Source: Hyphomicrobiales bacterium
GTDB taxonomy: Bacteria > Pseudomonadota > Alphaproteobacteria > Rhizobiales > Devosiaceae
Assembly: GCA_027487555.1 (NCBI GenBank)
Contig: JAIYDI010000047.1
Coordinates: 1 to 64,000 of the forward strand
DNA: 64,000 nucleotides
Direction of reading: 5' to 3'
Shown: one piece after another, positions 27,493 to 35,917 of the stretch
How positions within the stretch are numbered: the stretch's first letter is position 1
Layout: each line of letters begins with the position of its first letter
Notes under the pieces: model-generated
The model's database searches: none
Seen by the model: the letters and a program-made list of their open reading frames with translations, nothing else
Told to the model about the DNA's origin: nothing
Made by a program: the position numbers and the translations under genes

Positions 27493-28791
27493 TTACTTGA
27501 TGTAGCCGGCCTTGGTCATCACGTCGGTCGTGTACTGCTGGGCCTGCGCCAGCGCGTCATCCGCCGACATCTGGCCGGCAAGCGCAGCCGAGAACAGCTC
27601 ACCAACCTTGGTGCCGATCCCCTGGAATTCCGGGATCGCCACGAACTGCACGCCGGTATAGGGCACCGGCTGCACGGTCGGCTTGGTCGGGTCGGCCGCA
27701 TTCATCGACTCGAGAGTCATCTTGGCGAACGGGACCTTGAGGTATTCCGGATTGTTGTAGAGCGAGGTACGCGTGCCCGGAGGCACGTTCGCCCAACCTT
27801 CCTTGGACGCAACCAGATCGGCATAGTGCTTGGAAGTTGCCCAGCTGATGAATTTCTGCGCAGCGTCAACCTTCTGCGAGCCGGCCGGAATGGCGAGGGC
27901 CCAGGCCCAGAGCCAGTTGGCGCGCTTGCCGAGACCCTTGTCGGGCGCCAGCGTGAAGCCAACATGCTCGGCGACCTGGCTGGCCTTGGGATCGATCACG
28001 AAAGAACCGGCCGCGGTCGCGTCCGCCCACATGCCGCACTTGCCCGACTGGAACAGTGCCAGGTTTTCCGAGAAGCCGTTGCCCGAAGCACCTTCCGGAC
28101 CAGCATCCTTCATGATGGAGAGGTAGGTGGTGAGCGTGTCCTTCCACTCGGCCGTATCGAACTGCGGCTTCCAGTTCTCATCGAACCAGCGCGCGCCGAA
28201 CGAGTTCGCCATCGAGCCGATGAACGCCATGTTCTCGCCCCAGCCGGCCTTGCCGCGCAGGCAGATGCCGTTCACGCCATTCGGACGATCGGTCATTTTC
28301 TTGGCCGCGTCGAGAATGAAGTCCCAGGTCGGTGCATCCGGCATCTCAAGGCCGGCCTTCGCCATCAAGTCCTTGCGATACATGACGAAAGAGCTTTCGC
28401 CATAGAACGGCGCCGCATAGAGCTTGCCATTGGCGGACAGACCGCCCGAGACGGCCGGCAGGATATCCGCCGGGTCATCGAGTCCGGTGAGTTCCACGAG
28501 CCAGCCCTTGGCACCCCAAATCGGCGTCTCGTACATGCCGATGGTCAGCACGTCATACTGGCCGCCCTTGGTCGAGATGTCCTTGGTGACCTTCTGGCGC
28601 AGGTCGTTCTCTTCGAGCGTGACCCAATCGAGCTTGATGTCGGGGTTCGAGGCAGTGAAATCATCCGTGAGCTTCTGCATGCGGATCATGTCGCCGTTGT
28701 TGACCGTCGCGATGGTGAGCGTGGTCTCGGCATAAACGGAGCTCGCGAGCATAGCCGCGAAAGCCCCCAGGAAAAGGGGTGCAAGTTTCAT
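27493..28791 (-). CDS. smoE: polyol ABC transporter substrate-binding protein (SmoE type)
   Basis: Periplasmic receptor of the CUT1 importer, 432 residues. A Sec signal ends at about SSVYAE-TT (residue 22). The mature part has the extracellular solute-binding family 1 pattern (IKLDWVTLEENDLRQKVTKD near 55, YDVLTIGMYETPIWG near 80 and GKLYAAPFYGESSFVMYR near 125), which is typical of sorbitol/mannitol binders. The ATG at 28791 was chosen because the signal peptide begins there (MKLAPLF). First gene of the operon smoE-F-G-K-mtlK. Confidence 0.9.
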   Translation of the reverse strand: MKLAPLFLGAFAAMLASSVYAETTLTIATVNNGDMIRMQKLTDDFTASNPDIKLDWVTLEENDLRQKVTKDISTKGGQYDVLTIGMYETPIWGAKGWLVELTGLDDPADILPAVSGGLSANGKLYAAPFYGESSFVMYRKDLMAKAGLEMPDAPTWDFILDAAKKMTDRPNGVNGICLRGKAGWGENMAFIGSMANSFGARWFDENWKPQFDTAEWKDTLTTYLSIMKDAGPEGASGNGFSENLALFQSGKCGMWADATAAGSFVIDPKASQVAEHVGFTLAPDKGLGKRANWLWAWALAIPAGSQKVDAAQKFISWATSKHYADLVASKEGWANVPPGTRTSLYNNPEYLKVPFAKMTLESMNAADPTKPTVQPVPYTGVQFVAIPEFQGIGTKVGELFSAALAGQMSADDALAQAQQYTTDVMTKAGYIK

Positions 28792-28832
28792 CGAATTCCT
28801 CCCAGTGACAAAGCGAGCATTTGCTTTGTTCG

Positions 28833-28846
28833 TGGGCAATTACCCA
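28833..28846. promoter_or_regulatory. candidate operator upstream of smoE
   Basis: TGGGCAATTACCCA, a 14-base palindrome with six of seven pairs, 42 bases before the smoE ATG. A second pair of arms CAAAGC/GCTTTG spans 28809-28828. Either could be bound by the SorC-type regulator encoded just upstream; the assignment is by position only. The rest of the 258-base gap holds nothing else recognisable. Confidence 0.35.
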
Positions 28847-29049
28847 TACGAGCCGCTCGGGTGTCAAGAGGTGGGCGTGCGCATTTGTCGCCCCACTGAC
28901 ACAATTGATCGGCGGCGGCGCGACCCCGCGCGACCGCGAGTATACGAATTCGGCCGCCAGCCCAGAGCCTTAGCCAAACCTCGGACAAGGGCACAACGTG
29001 CCACGCAGAACCATGGCAGGGGCAGCAGTGGTGGCTATGGCGGTGGGGA

Positions 29050-30009
29050 TCAGGCCGAAGCGAGCAGCCGGCTCGCGGTCCACTCATCGGTGATGAGGCC
29101 ATTGATCAGCCTGCGGTTGAGCGCGGCACGCAAGCCAGGAAGCTTCCGCTCGCCAATGGCAATGGCGGCGACCAGCGAGGTTTCGCGCGACGGAAGCGGC
29201 GCGCTCGCCACACGGTCATTGGTCAACCCGTCGATCAGGCGGCCCTGATCGTCAAAGGCCCAGCCGACAATTTCCCCCACGGCGCCCGCCTTCTGCAGCT
29301 GCCGCAGTTCGGCGGCCGAGATGAAGCCGTCCTTGAACAGCGGCGCATCGGGCCCGAGATCGCCAATGCCGACAAAGGTGACGCGGGCCTGGCTCGCCAG
29401 CGCATGCGTCTCGCGGATCATCGGCTGGCGCAGCAGCATCTCGCGCTCTTCGGTGGAAGAGGCGATGACCGGCAGCGGCATGGGGAAGCTGCGCGCCTTG
29501 ACCGTCTCGGCGATGTTGAAGATGACATTGTAATAGGCCGCCGAACCATCGGGCGCGATCGAACCCGTCAGCGCCACGATCTTGTGGTGCGGCACCTCCA
29601 TCGGCGTCAGTTGCTCGATCGCGGCCTTTAGCGTGCGCCCCGTGCCGATGGCCATGACGGTGGGCTCGGCCGGCATGAGCCAGCGCTCGATCTCCGCCGC
29701 GGCGGCAATGGCGATGCCATGGATCGCGTGCGGGGCCGACGGGTCGGACGGCACGACATCGATGAAATCGAGCGCATGGCGCTGCTTCAGCTTTTCCCCA
29801 AGTTCCATGCATTGCCCGATCGGATGATCGAGCCGCACCTTGATGAGCCCCTCGCTTACCGACATCGACACCAGCCGCTGCGCCGTCTGCCGCGACACGC
29901 CGAGCTTTCTCGCGATCTCTTCCTGATTGTTGCCGGCCACGTAGTAGAGCCAGCCGGCGCGCGCCGCATCATCGAGCCGGCTGCTGCCGCCGTCCTGTCG
30001 CTGTGCCAT
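29050..30009 (-). CDS. SorC/DeoR-type sugar-binding transcriptional regulator
   Basis: A 319-residue regulator with an N-terminal helix-turn-helix (NQEEIARKLGVSRQTAQRLV, about 28-47) and a C-terminal SorC sugar-phosphate-binding domain (VMAIGTGRTLKAAIEQL near 115, TFVGIGDLG near 210 and GEIVGWAFDDQGR near 245). It lies immediately upstream of smoE in the same orientation and is the likely controller of the polyol operon. The inducer is probably a pentulose or hexulose (phosphate). Confidence 0.88.
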   Translation of the reverse strand: MAQRQDGGSSRLDDAARAGWLYYVAGNNQEEIARKLGVSRQTAQRLVSMSVSEGLIKVRLDHPIGQCMELGEKLKQRHALDFIDVVPSDPSAPHAIHGIAIAAAAEIERWLMPAEPTVMAIGTGRTLKAAIEQLTPMEVPHHKIVALTGSIAPDGSAAYYNVIFNIAETVKARSFPMPLPVIASSTEEREMLLRQPMIRETHALASQARVTFVGIGDLGPDAPLFKDGFISAAELRQLQKAGAVGEIVGWAFDDQGRLIDGLTNDRVASAPLPSRETSLVAAIAIGERKLPGLRAALNRRLINGLITDEWTASRLLASA

Positions 30010-30098
30010 TATGCTCTCGGGGCCCCGTCTTTCGGCGCGGATACTTGACCGAGCAGAGACAACCCCGCAAGGGGCTGCGCGCGATTTGACCCGGGGGT

Positions 30099-30950
30099 TC
30101 AGCCGTCGCTGTCGCCCAGTTCCTCGTGGATGGCCGCGATGATTTCGCTGCGTTGCTCCGCCGACTGCCCGGCCAGTGCGGCGTAGGTGACCGCCAGAAG
30201 CCGGATGGCGCTACTGATCGCCGTATGCGAGGGGCCGAGCCCGAAGCTTGCCACATGGCAAGGGAGGAACACGGTGGAGAACCGCTCCGCCTCGGGCGCA
30301 TAGCCGCGATCGGCGATGGTCACCACTTTCATGCGCGTGGTGCGGGCATAGGAAACGATCGGCCCGAGGATCTCAGGGCGAGGCGGCAGGCTGATCAGGA
30401 GCAGCAGATCCTTTGGGCCGGTCATGGCGAGATCCTCGGCCCATGAACCCTGGTTGATGCCGAGGATCATCACCGAATGCCGCAGCCGCGCGAGCAGGAG
30501 CCGCGCGTAGCGGGCGAAGCCTTCTTCGGCACCGAGACCCAGCACCCAGACTCGCGGCGCCTCGCGCAGCGCTTCGGCCGCCTCCCGCATCTTGTCTGAC
30601 CGCAACTCCTCGAACGTCTTGGTAAGGTTGCGCAGTTCGAGGTCGAGATGCGTACCGATGGTCTTGCCGAGCGCCACCTGCGTCGAACCGGTGATCGACA
30701 GCTCATAGGGCTGGCTGCGATTGCGCTCCTCGCGCGCCTGCTGCCGCACCTCGTTGAAGTCGGCATAGCCGAGGTGCTGAAAGAATCGCGCCGCCGTCGC
30801 CTTCGACACCCCTGCCATCTCGGCAATCTCGGTCGCCGAGTGGGTGAGAATGTCGTCGTCGCGGTCGACCAGCAATTGCGCGAGCTTCTTCTCGCCGGCT
30901 GTGAGCCGACTGAAACGCTCCTGGATGCGCAACACCAGACCGGAAGCCAT
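30099..30950 (-). CDS. RpiR/MurR-family transcriptional regulator
   Basis: A 283-residue regulator: N-terminal HTH_6 domain (LTAGEKKLAQLLVDRDDDILTHS, recognition region MAGVSKATAARFFQHLGY at about 44-61) and C-terminal SIS domain from about 120 (VWVLGLGAEEGFARYARLLL). SIS domains bind sugar phosphates in most studied members. It is divergent from the MTHFSD-like/ABC operon with a palindromic site between them, so it is the likely regulator of that operon and of itself. The ligand is unknown. Confidence 0.9.
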   Translation of the reverse strand: MASGLVLRIQERFSRLTAGEKKLAQLLVDRDDDILTHSATEIAEMAGVSKATAARFFQHLGYADFNEVRQQAREERNRSQPYELSITGSTQVALGKTIGTHLDLELRNLTKTFEELRSDKMREAAEALREAPRVWVLGLGAEEGFARYARLLLARLRHSVMILGINQGSWAEDLAMTGPKDLLLLISLPPRPEILGPIVSYARTTRMKVVTIADRGYAPEAERFSTVFLPCHVASFGLGPSHTAISSAIRLLAVTYAALAGQSAEQRSEIIAAIHEELGDSDG

Positions 30951-31013
30951 GCGCGCGATTCGAACTCCTGTTCCGAAGGCCGATAAAAAACCCTAACAGC
31001 CGGCTTGCAACAA

Positions 31014-31049
31014 TGAAACATCTGTTTCATGATCGTGAAACAGTGAAAC
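31014..31049. promoter_or_regulatory. candidate RpiR operator: TGAAACA palindrome plus two direct copies
   Basis: TGAAACA-TC-TGTTTCA (31014-31029) is a perfect 7-base inverted repeat. It is followed by TGAAACA at 31036-31042 and TGAAAC at 31044-31049. The array ends 10 bases before the ATG at 31060, so a bound repressor would block initiation. It lies 64 bases from the divergent RpiR start. Confidence 0.7.
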
Positions 31050-31059
31050 GGCGGGCAGC

Positions 31060-31797
31060 ATGGCGAGTTCTCGCGTGGTGAGACAAAGGATCTGGGAGAA
31101 GCTGGCGCTCGTCGCCCGCCCGGATGCGCGCTACCACCTCGATTTCGCCGAGTTCATTCCGGATTTCAGCGGCTCGGATGCCGCCACGGCACGGATCGCC
31201 GCCCTGCCTGCCTATGCCACGAGCCGACTGGCCTTCCTCACGCCCGACAACAGCCTGTTGCCGCTGCGCCAGCGCATGCTGGAAGATGGCAAGGCCTTCG
31301 TCGTCTCCACCTACAATATGCTGCGCGGCTTTCGGCTGATGACACCGGGTTCCGTGCCGAAGGGCCAGGAGCGGTTCGCAGCCTGGCTCGAGGGCATCGA
31401 GCACTTCGGGGAGGCCGTCGGCCTTGAGGGCATCAGCCGGCTCGGCCGCTTCGACCTCATGGTCACCGGCGCCTCGGCAGTGTCGGCCGATGGCATCCGC
31501 TTCGGCAAGGGCCACGGCTTCTTCGACCTCGAATGGGGCATGTTCACCGATATCGGCCTAGCCGATGACGCAACGCCCGTAGCCGCCCTCGTGCATGATG
31601 TGCAGGTGGTGGACGAGAAACTGCCGCCCGGCGAAACCGATATCGTCGTCGATCTCATCGCCACTCCGAGCCGCCTGATCGAACTGAGCCGGCCGACCCG
31701 CCGCCCGCGCGGCATCAAGTGGCACCTGCTCACGCCCGACCAGATTGCCGCCACCCCCCCCTTGCGCGAACTCGCCCGCATGCGCGGCGTCGCCTGA
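31060..31797 (+). CDS. MTHFSD-like (5-formyl-THF cyclo-ligase superfamily) protein A
   Basis: A 245-residue protein of the MTHFS-like fold. It resembles the N-terminal part of eukaryotic MTHFSD more than canonical folate cyclo-ligase: the glycine-rich motif reads RFGKGHGFFDLEWGM (about 148-162) rather than the GRGGGYYDR of true cyclo-ligases, and it is followed by LVHDVQVVDEKL and the ATPSRLIEL segment. N-terminal VRQRIWEKLALVARPDARYHLDF parallels its paralogue at 35162. Biochemical activity is unknown; an ATP-dependent step on a pterin- or formyl-containing compound is conceivable. First gene of the operon. Confidence 0.82.
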   Translation: MASSRVVRQRIWEKLALVARPDARYHLDFAEFIPDFSGSDAATARIAALPAYATSRLAFLTPDNSLLPLRQRMLEDGKAFVVSTYNMLRGFRLMTPGSVPKGQERFAAWLEGIEHFGEAVGLEGISRLGRFDLMVTGASAVSADGIRFGKGHGFFDLEWGMFTDIGLADDATPVAALVHDVQVVDEKLPPGETDIVVDLIATPSRLIELSRPTRRPRGIKWHLLTPDQIAATPPLRELARMRGVA

Positions 31798-31837
31798 GCC
31801 AAGCCGTCCCCGAAGCATCATGACAGGAGTGCATATC

Positions 31838-32809
31838 ATGAGCCTGAGACTGAACCGCCGGAGCTTCCTTTCCCTTACCGCCGCGGGCGCCGCCCTGCCG
31901 CTCACCTCGCGCTTTGCGATGGCGGCCACGCCCTTCGCGTTCCAGGCGAGCTGGATCAACGACGCCGAGTTTGCCGGCTACTTCCTCGCGATCGACAAGG
32001 GCTATTACGCCGCCGAAGGCCTCGACGTCACCTATATGTCGGGTGGCCCGGACGTGATCCCGGAATCGACGCTGATCTCTGGGAAGGCCGACCTGACGCT
32101 GACCACACCCGACACCACGATCAAGGCCATTGTCGAGCAGGGTGCGCCCTTCAAGATCATCGGCGCGCAGTACCAGAAAAATCCGATCGGCATCGTTTCG
32201 CTTGCATCCAAGCCGATCAACACGCCGCAGGATCTGGTCGGCAAGACGCTCGCCGTGCCGCCGGTCAACGTCGTCTCGGTGGAAGCGATGCTGAAGATCT
32301 CGGGCGTCGACCGCGCCGCGGTCAACATCGTACCCTACGCCTATGACCCGACACCGCTGATCAAGGGCGAGATCGACGCGTCGCTCGATTTCACCACCAA
32401 CGTGCCCTACACCATCAAACAGGCGGGCGTCGAAGCGACCTCGTTCCTGCTCTACGATTTCGGCTTCACCATCTTCAACGACACCGTCGTGGTGACCGAG
32501 GAGGTGCTGAAGTCGAAGCGCAAGGAAATCGTCGCCTTCCTTCGTGCCTCGCGCAAGGGCTGGGACGAGAACCTCGCCGATCCGGCCGTATACCCGCCGA
32601 CCTTTGCCGAAACATGGTTCAAGGGCACCGGCCGCACCATCGAGAACGAGGTATACTTCAACACGGCGCAAAAGCCGTTGATGGCGGCCGAGGGCGGCAT
32701 CTTCTCGATGAGCGAGGAGGCTATCGCCAAAAATATCGAGGCGCTCGCTGCTGTCGGAATCAAGGCAACGCGCGACATGTTCGACACGACCGTGCTGGCG
32801 GAGATCTGA
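31838..32809 (+). CDS. NMT1/THI5-like ABC substrate-binding protein (Tat signal)
   Basis: Periplasmic binding protein, 323 residues. The N-terminus has a twin-arginine signal, NRRSFLSLTAAGAALPL, cleaved near AMAA. The mature part matches the ThiY/RibY group: INDAEFAGYFLAIDKGYYAAEGLDV near residue 45 and the SGGPDVIPESTLISGKADL segment near 70. Known members bind pyrimidine precursors of thiamine, riboflavin and similar heterocycles. The start at 31838 has AGGAG about 10 bases upstream; ATG 31820 is an alternative. Confidence 0.87.
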   Translation: MSLRLNRRSFLSLTAAGAALPLTSRFAMAATPFAFQASWINDAEFAGYFLAIDKGYYAAEGLDVTYMSGGPDVIPESTLISGKADLTLTTPDTTIKAIVEQGAPFKIIGAQYQKNPIGIVSLASKPINTPQDLVGKTLAVPPVNVVSVEAMLKISGVDRAAVNIVPYAYDPTPLIKGEIDASLDFTTNVPYTIKQAGVEATSFLLYDFGFTIFNDTVVVTEEVLKSKRKEIVAFLRASRKGWDENLADPAVYPPTFAETWFKGTGRTIENEVYFNTAQKPLMAAEGGIFSMSEEAIAKNIEALAAVGIKATRDMFDTTVLAEI

Positions 32810-32812
32810 GAC

Positions 32813-33580
32813 TTGGCAGCGACCGGCATCAGGCTCGAGGGTATCAGCCGCATCTTCGAGGCGCGGGGCAAGCGAACGGAGGCGTTGAAGGACGTCTCCC
32901 TTTCGACAGAGCCCGGCTCCTTCACCGCGCTGATCGGCCCCTCGGGCTGTGGCAAGTCGACCATCCTGAGGCTTTGCCTCGGGCTCGACATGCCGGATGC
33001 CGGCACGCTGACCGTGGACGGGCTCGTGCCGACCGAGGCCACGAAACAGGGCCTCACCGGCGTCGCATTTCAGGATGCGGCGCTGCTCCCCTGGCGGAAT
33101 GTGGAAGCCAATATCGCGCTGCCGCTCGACGTGCTGGGGCGGAAGCTGTCGGACTATCGGCCGCGCATTGCCGAACTGATCAGGCTCGTCGGGCTCGAGG
33201 GCTTCGAGAAATCCCTTCCCGGCGAGCTCTCGGGCGGCATGCGCCAGCGCGTCGCCATTGCCCGAGCGCTGGTGACGAAGCCCGACGTGCTGTTTCTGGA
33301 TGAGCCGTTCGGCGCGCTCGACCAGATCCTGCGCCGCCAGATGAATATCGAATTGCAGCGCATCTGGATGGAAACGCGCGCCACGACACTGCTCGTGACC
33401 CATGGGATCGACGAGGCTGTATTTCTCGCCGACCGCGTTGTGGTGATGGCAAGCCGTCCGGGGCGGATCGCGAAGATCATCGAGATCGACCTGCCGCGCC
33501 CGCGCCACCCGGCGCTCTTCAATGAAGAGCACTTCCACGCGCTCGAACGAGAGGTGTCGGAGGCGCTCGATGGGCATTAG
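32813..33580 (+). CDS. ABC transporter ATPase (NitT/TauT type)
   Basis: ATPase of the NMT1-type importer, 255 residues. Walker [13 protein letters not shown] (about 43), Q-loop FQDAALLPWRNV, signature [15 protein letters not shown] (about 140) and Walker B VLFLDEPFGALD. A TTG start follows the upstream stop by 3 bases; no in-frame ATG or GTG gives a full-length protein. It overlaps the permease start by 11 bases. Confidence 0.88.
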   Translation: MAATGIRLEGISRIFEARGKRTEALKDVSLSTEPGSFTALIGPSGCGKSTILRLCLGLDMPDAGTLTVDGLVPTEATKQGLTGVAFQDAALLPWRNVEANIALPLDVLGRKLSDYRPRIAELIRLVGLEGFEKSLPGELSGGMRQRVAIARALVTKPDVLFLDEPFGALDQILRRQMNIELQRIWMETRATTLLVTHGIDEAVFLADRVVVMASRPGRIAKIIEIDLPRPRHPALFNEEHFHALEREVSEALDGH

Positions 33581-35144
33581 GTCGATGCTGAGCCGCGTCC
33601 GCCCGCTCATCAACCTGCTGATCCTGATGGCGATCTGGGAGGTTGCCGGGCAGTTGAAACTTGTTGCCGATGGCGCCCTGCCCGCACCGAGCGCCATCCT
33701 CCTGCGCCTTCTCACCGACTGGAGCGACTACCCCAACCATATCGGCGCCACTCTCTATGGCGCAGGTGCAGGCTTCCTCATCGGCAACCTCGTCGCCGTG
33801 GCGCTCGGCACGCTGTTCGCCCTCTATCCGGTGACGGCGCGGCTCGCCCGCGGCATGAATGTCGCGATCTTCGCGCTGCCGCCCATCGCGATTTCGCCGA
33901 TCCTGGTGCTGACACTGAACGAGATGGCGCCGCGCATCGTGCTTGCTGCCATCGGCTGCTACTTCGTCACCATGACCTCGACAGTCGTCGGCCTGACCCA
34001 GGCCGATCCGCGCGCCATTGACCTCGTGCGCGCCTATGGCGGCAACAAGTGGCAGGCGCTGTGGCTGGTGCGGATGCGCAGCGCGCTGCCCACCATTCTC
34101 TCTGGCCTCAGGATCGCGGCGCCAAACGCCGTGCTCGGCTCTATCCTTGCGGAGTTCGGCGGCGGCGGCCGCTGGGGATTGGGTGTCTATCTGCTCGGTT
34201 CGCTCGGTCGCGCCGAACCCGACCGGCTCTGGGGCATAGGCCTGGTGGCCACCGCCATCGCCGCCCTCGCCTATTTCGCCTTCGCGGCCTTGGGCGCGCG
34301 CCTCTTGAAGGGCACCGAAGCCGTCACAGTGCCGAGCGCCCTGCCGCATTCAGGTGATGTGACGCGACCCCTATGGCAGCGCGTTCTGATCCTGCTTGGG
34401 TCTATCGCCCTGCCCTTCGCGCTCTGGTGGGCGCTGCTCGCGGCACTACGGGTGCCGGCGATGATCGCCAAGACCCCGCCCGGGCTGTTCGACTATCTGT
34501 TCGTCCTGCCGAGCGCGGCGGCGGCACAGGTAAAGCTGCTTGCGGCGCTGGCACAGACCCTGCCGATGACGCTGATCGGCATGGCGGCGGGGCTCGCCCT
34601 CGCGTTTCTTCTTGCCCTCACCTCCCAGGTCCGTCCCGGCATTGTTCGCGCGCTGCTGCCCGTCGCGCTGGTCACCCAGACCATGCCGCTGGTGGCGCTG
34701 ACGCCACTCCTGGTGCTGATGCTCGGGCGCGGGCCGGCGGTAATCCTGTGGATCACCATCTCTGTGACGTTCTTTCCCGCCTTCGTCACCATGGCGCAGG
34801 GGCTGTTGCTGGTGCCACGCGCTGCGCTCGACGTGCCGCGCGCCTATGGCGCAAGCCTGTTCACCCAGTTGCGCCTTGTCTCGGTGCCGGCCTCGCTGCC
34901 GTACCTGTTTGCCGCAACCCGGCTCACGGCGCCCCGCGCGCTGTTGGGCGTGATGATCGCCGAATGGCTCGCCACCGGCACTGGACTCGGCAACCTGCTC
35001 AACCAATCCCGCGGCTATCTCGACTACGGCATGATCTGGGCCGTGGCCGTCGTCTCGGTGCTGATCTCCGTATTCTTTTACCAGGTCGTGGTGGTCATCG
35101 AGCGACGGACCCTGAGCCGGCTCGGCATGGCCGTCGCAGACTAG
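33570..35144 (+). CDS. tandem-fused ABC permease (two BPD domains in one chain)
   Basis: A 524-residue membrane protein holding two complete NitT/TauT-type permease domains. The first has its coupling loop VRAYGGNKWQALWLVRMRSALP near 155. The second has PRAYGASLFTQLRLVSVPASLP near 425. A hydrophobic linker near 265-285 (VLILLGSIALPFALWWALL) starts the second half. The fusion replaces the usual homodimer, so the two halves can differ. The start has GGAGG eight bases upstream and lies inside the ATPase gene. Confidence 0.87.
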   Translation: MGIRSMLSRVRPLINLLILMAIWEVAGQLKLVADGALPAPSAILLRLLTDWSDYPNHIGATLYGAGAGFLIGNLVAVALGTLFALYPVTARLARGMNVAIFALPPIAISPILVLTLNEMAPRIVLAAIGCYFVTMTSTVVGLTQADPRAIDLVRAYGGNKWQALWLVRMRSALPTILSGLRIAAPNAVLGSILAEFGGGGRWGLGVYLLGSLGRAEPDRLWGIGLVATAIAALAYFAFAALGARLLKGTEAVTVPSALPHSGDVTRPLWQRVLILLGSIALPFALWWALLAALRVPAMIAKTPPGLFDYLFVLPSAAAAQVKLLAALAQTLPMTLIGMAAGLALAFLLALTSQVRPGIVRALLPVALVTQTMPLVALTPLLVLMLGRGPAVILWITISVTFFPAFVTMAQGLLLVPRAALDVPRAYGASLFTQLRLVSVPASLPYLFAATRLTAPRALLGVMIAEWLATGTGLGNLLNQSRGYLDYGMIWAVAVVSVLISVFFYQVVVVIERRTLSRLGMAVAD

Positions 35145-35161
35145 CATTCAAGGAGTTGTCG

Positions 35162-35908
35162 ATGAACGATTTCGTCACCGAACATAAAGCCTCCGTGCGC
35201 GAGCGGGTATGGACCGAGCTGCGCAAGGTGGCGGTGCCGGATAGCCGCTTCCACTTCGACTTCGGCGAGTTCATTGCCGATTTCGAGGGCGGTGCCGCGG
35301 CGGTCAAGCGGCTCACCGACCATCGCTACTACCAGAAGGCAAGCTTCGTCTTCATCACGCCGGACAACTGCCTTGACCGTCTGCGGCTCAAGGCGCTTGA
35401 GGACGGCAAGACCGTGCTGATGACCACCTACTCGATCAAGCGCGGCTTCTGGCTGCTCGACCCCAAGCTGATCGCGCCCGAGCTCTACCTTTATGCCTCG
35501 ACCCTCGATGGCATGGAGCGCGTCGCCCAGCCGGTCGATCTCGAAGCGATCAAGGCGCTACCGCCGGTTGACTACATGGTCACTGGCACAGGAGCCATCA
35601 ACATGGACGGCGTACGCTTTGGCAAGGGCCACGGCTTCTTCGATGCCGAATGGGGCATGCTCTACCAGTTGGGCCGCGTGACCACCGATACCCCGACGGC
35701 CGCCGTGGTGCATGATTGCCAGGTGCTCGACGAGAAGCTGACCCCTGAGATTTTCGACACGGTGGCCGATGTGGTCTTTACACCCACCCGCACCATCGAG
35801 GTCGTGGGGCCGCACAAGCCGACCGTCGGGATCCTCTGGGACGTGCTCGACCCGCATATGTACGAGACGATCCCGCCGCTGCAGCAGCTGAAGGCGATGG
35901 GGCTGTAG
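35162..35908 (+). CDS. MTHFSD-like (5-formyl-THF cyclo-ligase superfamily) protein B
   Basis: A 248-residue paralogue of the protein at 31060. It keeps the same landmarks: VRERVWTELRKVAVPDSRFHFDF at the N-terminus, FITPDNCLDRLR, MVTGTGAINMDGVRFGKGHG and FFDAEWGM (about 140-167), VVHDCQVLDEKL and FTPTRTIEV. The last two match eukaryotic MTHFSD closely. It has an excellent AAGGAG ribosome site. Last gene of the operon, 17 bases after the permease gene. Two diverged copies in one operon suggest a heteromeric enzyme or two successive steps. Confidence 0.83.
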   Translation: MNDFVTEHKASVRERVWTELRKVAVPDSRFHFDFGEFIADFEGGAAAVKRLTDHRYYQKASFVFITPDNCLDRLRLKALEDGKTVLMTTYSIKRGFWLLDPKLIAPELYLYASTLDGMERVAQPVDLEAIKALPPVDYMVTGTGAINMDGVRFGKGHGFFDAEWGMLYQLGRVTTDTPTAAVVHDCQVLDEKLTPEIFDTVADVVFTPTRTIEVVGPHKPTVGILWDVLDPHMYETIPPLQQLKAMGL

Positions 35909-35917
35909 GGCGGGCCG

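Noticed and set aside
30951-31059. A TPP or FMN riboswitch upstream of the NMT1-type operon
   Set aside because: The gap is only 109 bases, is filled by TGAAACA repeats, and lacks the conserved cores of either riboswitch.
31730-33715. A 661-codon frame on the minus strand
   Set aside because: It is antisense to the binding-protein and ATPase genes, which have full motifs. No motif is seen in the antisense product.
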